From Rhizophagus irregularis (Eukaryota; Glomeromycota; Glomeromycetes; Glomerales; Glomeraceae): a stretch of DNA of 64,000 nucleotides. The first letter of the stretch is position 1; every line of letters begins with the position of its first letter. The position numbers and the translations under genes are program-made. The notes beneath the pieces were generated by a model that did not search any database, was not told where the DNA came from, and saw nothing but the letters and a program-made list of their open reading frames with translations. The stretch covers positions 682,001-746,000 of the forward strand of contig NC_089449.1 of the NCBI RefSeq assembly GCF_026210795.1, given 5' to 3'. Below, in pieces: positions 60,501 to 64,000 of the stretch.

Positions 60501-61346
60501 AAAAATTGGAAACAAAAATTACATAAGTTATACGAAATTATTTCTGGACTTAGTAAGATACATAGAGAAGATCTTATTCATTGTGATTTTCATGATGGTA
60601 ATATTTTAATTCATGTGGAAAGTGATGAAGATAAAATTTTTATTAGTGATTTAGGATTATGTCGACCTGTAAAATCATTTTTGAAAAAAGATGATATTTA
60701 TGGTGTTATACCATTTATGGCACCTGAAATTTTAAGAGGCAAATCTTATACTCCAGCTAGTGATATATATAGTTTTTCTATGATTATGTGGGAATTTACA
60801 TCCGGAGTACCACCATTCAATAATAGAGCACATGATATTCAACTTAGTATAAGTATTTGTAAAGGTGAGCGCCCTGAAATTATCGAAAATACTCCACAAT
60901 GTTACGTAGATTTGATGAAAATGTGTTGGAATGAAGATCCATTAAAAAGGCCATCTTCTAGAGAAGTTTTAGATATTGTTGGAGAATGGATTTTTTTTCC
61001 TGAAAATGGTATAATGAATAAAGGATTAAAATCTAACGTTATGGAATTTATAAATGCACCAATTGGGCCTAACAATCTCGCTACTGAATCTCATCCACAA
61101 GTATATTATATAAGTCGCTTACTTAATTTTAGTAGTAAAGAATTGAACGAAACTCTTAAAAGTAAAGATTTACAAACATATTATGCAAGTCATTCTACTA
61201 GTGGAAAAGTGGATGAAATGCTGATAAGTTTTGAAAGTGAAGATTTACAATCATATTATGCAAGTCAATCTACTAGTGGAAAAGTGAATGAAATACCAGT
61301 TAGTGAAGATTTAGATGATTGTATAATTATAGACATAAATGATTAG
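51596..61346 (+). CDS. tyrosine-kinase-like protein kinase whose N terminus is encoded by ~80 codon-sized exons
   Basis: Proposed model: exon 51596-51617, exon 51691-51714, then about 80 exons of 3, 6 or 1 nt (51809 to 59978), then 60059-60272 and 60354-61346. Lengths before the kinase exon sum to 311 nt, so its first base completes a codon and the frame enters FGRSGEMILDRF directly; about 505 residues in all. The start MAHSNNEVLSTEEIK is hydrophilic, then VFKDWFERKFWDY..., and a 19-residue hydrophobic stretch VFLIGSLYSIILFSIYYFF followed by KK. Kinase: GGFSVIYKA loop, Lys in IIFKC, HCDFHDGNIL (D and N), DLG in ISDLGLC, MAPEIL, SDIYSFSMIMWE. The tail has two ~22-residue repeats (DLQTYYASHSTSGK / DLQSYYASQSTSGK). 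Kinase exons are firm; the micro-exon part is inference. One TAA (exons at 54462/54564) must be skipped. Confidence 0.65.
52972..53171. mobile_element. MITE inside a micro-exon intron (TACAGTGAACATCTCT termini)
   Basis: Ends TACAGTGAACATCTCTCTAA and (reversed) TACAGCGACACCTCTATGAG with TA flanks; several internal CTCTTAGAGAG/CACTTATAGAG pairs. It enlarges one intron to 317 nt without touching donor, branch site or acceptor. Confidence 0.85.
53458..53571. mobile_element. MITE inside a micro-exon intron (GGTTGCAGACATT termini)
   Basis: Perfect 13-bp inverted ends GGTTGCAGACATT / AATGTCTGCAACC and an internal pair GACGTAACTGAGTAGTTA / GACGTAACTGGGTAGTTA (direct repeat). Lies within the intron between exons 53416 and 53627. 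Confidence 0.85.
53670..53785. mobile_element. MITE inside a micro-exon intron (ATCACCGGGG termini)
   Basis: Inverted ends ATCACCGGGG / CCCCGGTGAT with GATGATCATCACC-type internal pairs; in the intron between exons 53627 and 53874. Confidence 0.85.
58301..58466. mobile_element. MITE inside a micro-exon intron (ATCAGTGTATGAAAT termini)
   Basis: Inverted ends ATCAGTGTATGAAAT / ATTTCATATGCTGAT; fills the intron between exons 58265 and 58526, leaving the splice signals intact. Confidence 0.8.
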
Positions 61347-61421
61347 GTAAGTGATATATACAAAAAAAGTAATTTTGCAAATTATTTATGAGGAATTAAT
61401 TTTATTTATTTAATTATTTAG
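61347..61421 (+). other. probable 3'-UTR intron directly after the kinase stop
   Basis: The stop TAG (61344-61346) abuts GTAAGTGATAT, and an acceptor TTATTTAG ends at 61421. An intron starting immediately after the stop is possible. It could also mean an alternative C terminus when unspliced sites differ. Confidence 0.45.
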
Positions 61422-61493
61422 ATTTTAAAAAAGTTCTATATTTTTGATATTATGCATTTAGCAAAAACCGTTCTTTGATTTTTGATTCATTCT

Positions 61494-61735
61494 TTTTTTG
61501 ATTTATTTAAACACTAAGCCTAGAGTAGTAAAATATTTACAAGTTTCTTAGTTTGTAATTTAAATAATTCCTTTATTTTATAGCTTATCCAGATATTAAA
61601 TATATGTATTCTCTTTTTTTTATTTTTTTTTAAAATTATTTAAACACTAAAACTAGAGTAGTAAATATTTTACAAGTTTCTTAGTTTGTAATTTAAATAA
61701 ATCTTTTTTTTTTATTGTAACTTATTCAATTATTA
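61494..61735. repeat. tandem duplication of ~120 bp
   Basis: Two copies of ATTTAAACACTAA(G/A)(C/A)CTAGAG, TAGTAAA, TTTACAAGTTTCTTAGTTTG and TAATTTAAATAA in the same order, 3' of the kinase gene. Confidence 0.85.
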
Positions 61736-63641
61736 AATTTATTAAATATAAACATATAAAATCATTTCCAATATGTGAAATCATTCTTTTATACACATTA
61801 AAGTAATTAAAATTTCATTAAGCTCAAAATTTTTAAATCAAGTAAAAATCTTCTCTTGAATTCGTAAATTATGACAAATTTAACTAGATGGGAATAAATT
61901 TATCATTTTGGTTTCAGTTTACGAGCCAGAGCGATAGAACTGACTCCGAAAACCGAAAATCACTTCAGAGCGGAGTTTAGAACTGAACTGATTGAGCCAG
62001 TTTTGATATTATAAATCTTACTGGTAAAAATTATTAACTTTTAAAAATTATCTAAAATAAATTAACCTAACTATTGTAAAGTTTGTTTAATTTTTTATTT
62101 AAATTATTTTAAAAAAAAGAATAATTGTTTTATTAGAACAAAAGAATTATCAATTGAAATAAATTAACTAAATTATAATCTTTTTTATATTGTTAATAAT
62201 TAATCTTACTATTCTAATCTTAGTGTTGAAGATAATTATTCGGTATCTAAATGTTTTTGAAAAAATTCTTTATCATTTGCATCAGTAATTCCGATCAAAT
62301 ATTAGGATTATTGTGATTTTCATAAAAAAAAAAAAATGTCTCGTTGTGAATTGTTTTGCAATATTAATAGTGTTATTAATTGTTATTGTTTATTGTTTAC
62401 CATTGCTATTTGGTATTTGTCACTGATTTAAGCAAAGAAAGAAAAATCAATGCTTATTTAATATAGCAAAGGATTTGGTTGCATTATATAGAAAATTTTA
62501 ATTCGGATTTAGCTGCATTGTACAATGAGTGATTAGAAATTGATGACAATATTGACGACTTACAAGCAATGATGATACTGTTACTATCGATTGGCATCAA
62601 AGTCACGTGATGTTAACAGACGAATAGTTTAAGATAGACGCAAAATTTAAAGTGTATGGGTGAAAATTAAAGTGTATACTTTATTTAAATAAAACAATAA
62701 GAAATGTACAACAAATAATAAAATTAAATGCTAATTGAAACAAAATCATCAATAAATCTTAAATGAAACTAACAATATTTCTGCCTCACTCCACGATCTG
62801 ACAATATTACAATACGAAACTACTATTACTAAAATTAAACTAAAATTATCTAATAAATAATACCAAAAATTCCTTTCTTTTTCGCATCGTTTAGCGAGTT
62901 TTTATATATTGATTCTTTGGTGGGTATAACTTATACTTAGTGTAAATTATACTAAGTATAAGTTATCCAAAGTATGTTATACTAACAAATTGCCGACCGA
63001 GTTTCGTATACACACCATCGTCAAATGATCTGCGTAACAATAACATTATGCAGCGTTCATGAAGTATCTTAATTTTTTATAAATCTAAAATATCTGATAT
63101 TATTTAAATACTAAATAAATGTTAGTAAAAGATTTCTTGAAAACAAGCCATTGAATAATTCTAGCCAATTAATAAAATAAAATAATTCTGCAATCAAAAA
63201 ATCAAAAATCAAAAAAGAATCACGTCGGCCTTTAAAAATCTATTCCGTTTTTCGGTTTAATTCTGTTATTTTATTGGTTTATTTAAGATAGGCTATCACG
63301 TGAGCTTTTAATTCATTATTGATAAACACGTGAAATTGAACATTTTTATATTTTTTTCGTCATAATATGATCACATAATAATGATAGTATGATATTTATT
63401 GTATTACATAATTGGTATTTATTGCGCCACATAGTATGATAGTTATTATTAACAATCAACGTAACTTCATTTAGGTTTCTTTTTTCAGCCTGATTGTAAC
63501 GGCATTTCTTTGTAAATATACATAAAATACAAATTACCTGATAAAGTTAAGAAATACATGGGGCCAGGAGTAAAAACTCAAGAAGCTCTATAACTAATTA
63601 GTTATTAAAGCATCTATATCTAAGTTATCTATTAAACTAAT
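61736..63641. other. AT-rich intergenic DNA
   Basis: No gene recognised. A short GC-richer patch at 61920-62005 (ACTGACTCCGAAAACCGAA) has no frame. The hairpin at 62926-62966 is the only structured element seen. Confidence 0.4.
62926..62966. repeat. 16-bp-arm perfect palindrome
   Basis: ATAACTTATACTTAGT ... ACTAAGTATAAGTTAT around a 9-nt loop. Confidence 0.85.
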
Positions 63642-63965
63642 CTATAAATGCCAAATCTGTTCGATATTTTTGCCTTTATTTTCTATCATCCGGTCAAGCG
63701 TTAATAATTTTACTAATTGTTTTGGTTTTTTCTTTTTATAATTATTTTCTTGATTTTTTTGTTCGTTATTTTCTATATTTTTATTTTTATCCTTTGCATG
63801 TATATTTTTCTTTTTTTCTAGATCTATAACCCTATTACAACGTTCTTTCAATAAATTATGTTTAAAACTATCATAACAACGCGTCCAAATATATTTAACC
63901 AAGAATCTCACTTCCGAATTATTACCTATTTGAATAAATTTGTTATTATATAACCCTCTAATCAA
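63642..63965 (-). CDS. partial hypothetical protein at the window edge, possibly frameshifted
   Basis: The minus-strand frame reads LIRGLYNNKFIQIGNNSE, then VRFLVKYIWTRCYDSFKHN, and a Lys/Asn-rich coiled tail to TAA at 63642. The frame has a stop just upstream (TGAGAATTG) and no ATG at its start. The adjoining frame across the junction reads KYLEEGRKYEN, which would continue smoothly into LIRGLYNN if one base were added. So either an upstream exon lies outside the window or the copy is frameshifted. No family is named. Confidence 0.4.
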   Translation of the reverse strand: MIRGLYNNKFIQIGNNSEVRFLVKYIWTRCYDSFKHNLLKERCNRVIDLEKKKNIHAKDKNKNIENNEQKNQENNYKKKKPKQLVKLLTLDRMIENKGKNIEQIWHL

Positions 63966-64000
63966 TTCTCATACTTTCGTCCTTCCTCTAAATATTTTTG

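Noticed and set aside
1-64000. tRNA or rRNA genes
   Set aside because: I looked for TTCGA-containing B-box-like arms and found none with a matching acceptor stem; by-eye search only.

Overview
The window looks like nuclear DNA of an arbuscular-mycorrhizal fungus (Glomeromycotina, Rhizophagus-like). It is very AT-rich, genes have many short spliceosomal introns with GTAAGT donors and CTAAC-type branch sites, miniature inverted-repeat elements are abundant, and the gene set (tyrosine-kinase-like kinases, tandem lineage-specific families, a Crinkler-like SAM/nuclease/kinase protein, a hAT remnant) is what is known from that group. The assignment is inferred from content, not from a database match. 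All exon models below were built by hand; the intact ones keep reading frame across every junction.

Left part (1-27.3 kb): a haem-dependent fatty-acid dioxygenase gene (minus, 4 exons); a ~58-bp minisatellite; a small basic/acidic hypothetical gene (minus, 2 exons); a first member of a gag-like + MIR family; a ZNF598/Hel2-like RING and C2H2 protein that carries predicted C-terminal membrane segments; two related four-helix membrane-protein genes (minus); and an 18-exon phospholipase D gene with both HKD motifs, the first split over a 9-nt exon.

Middle part (27.6-44.9 kb): a tandem cluster of seven more members of the 4-exon family (five intact, two broken), with the same intron positions and shared promoter blocks. 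The N-terminal half resembles a Ty3/gypsy-type Gag capsid domain and the C-terminal half has MIR-like beta-trefoil repeats. A SAM-like + PD-(D/E)XK-like + kinase gene on the minus strand interrupts the cluster. Several MITE-like inverted repeats sit between the copies.

Right part (45-64 kb): remnants of a BED-finger/hAT transposase and of an unidentified gene, then the most unusual object. From 51.6 to 60.0 kb there are about 80 tandem units of ~103 bp, each a complete spliceosomal-intron-like sequence, and between successive introns there are only 3 nt (70 cases), 6 nt (9 cases) or 1 nt (once). Read in the phase set by the two upstream exons, this chain of codon-sized exons is open except for one TAA and joins in frame to a tyrosine-kinase-like protein kinase at 60.06-61.35 kb. 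If spliced as read, it is a gene in which nearly every N-terminal codon is interrupted by its own intron. The rest, to 64 kb, is AT-rich intergenic DNA and the edge of a possibly frameshifted gene on the minus strand.
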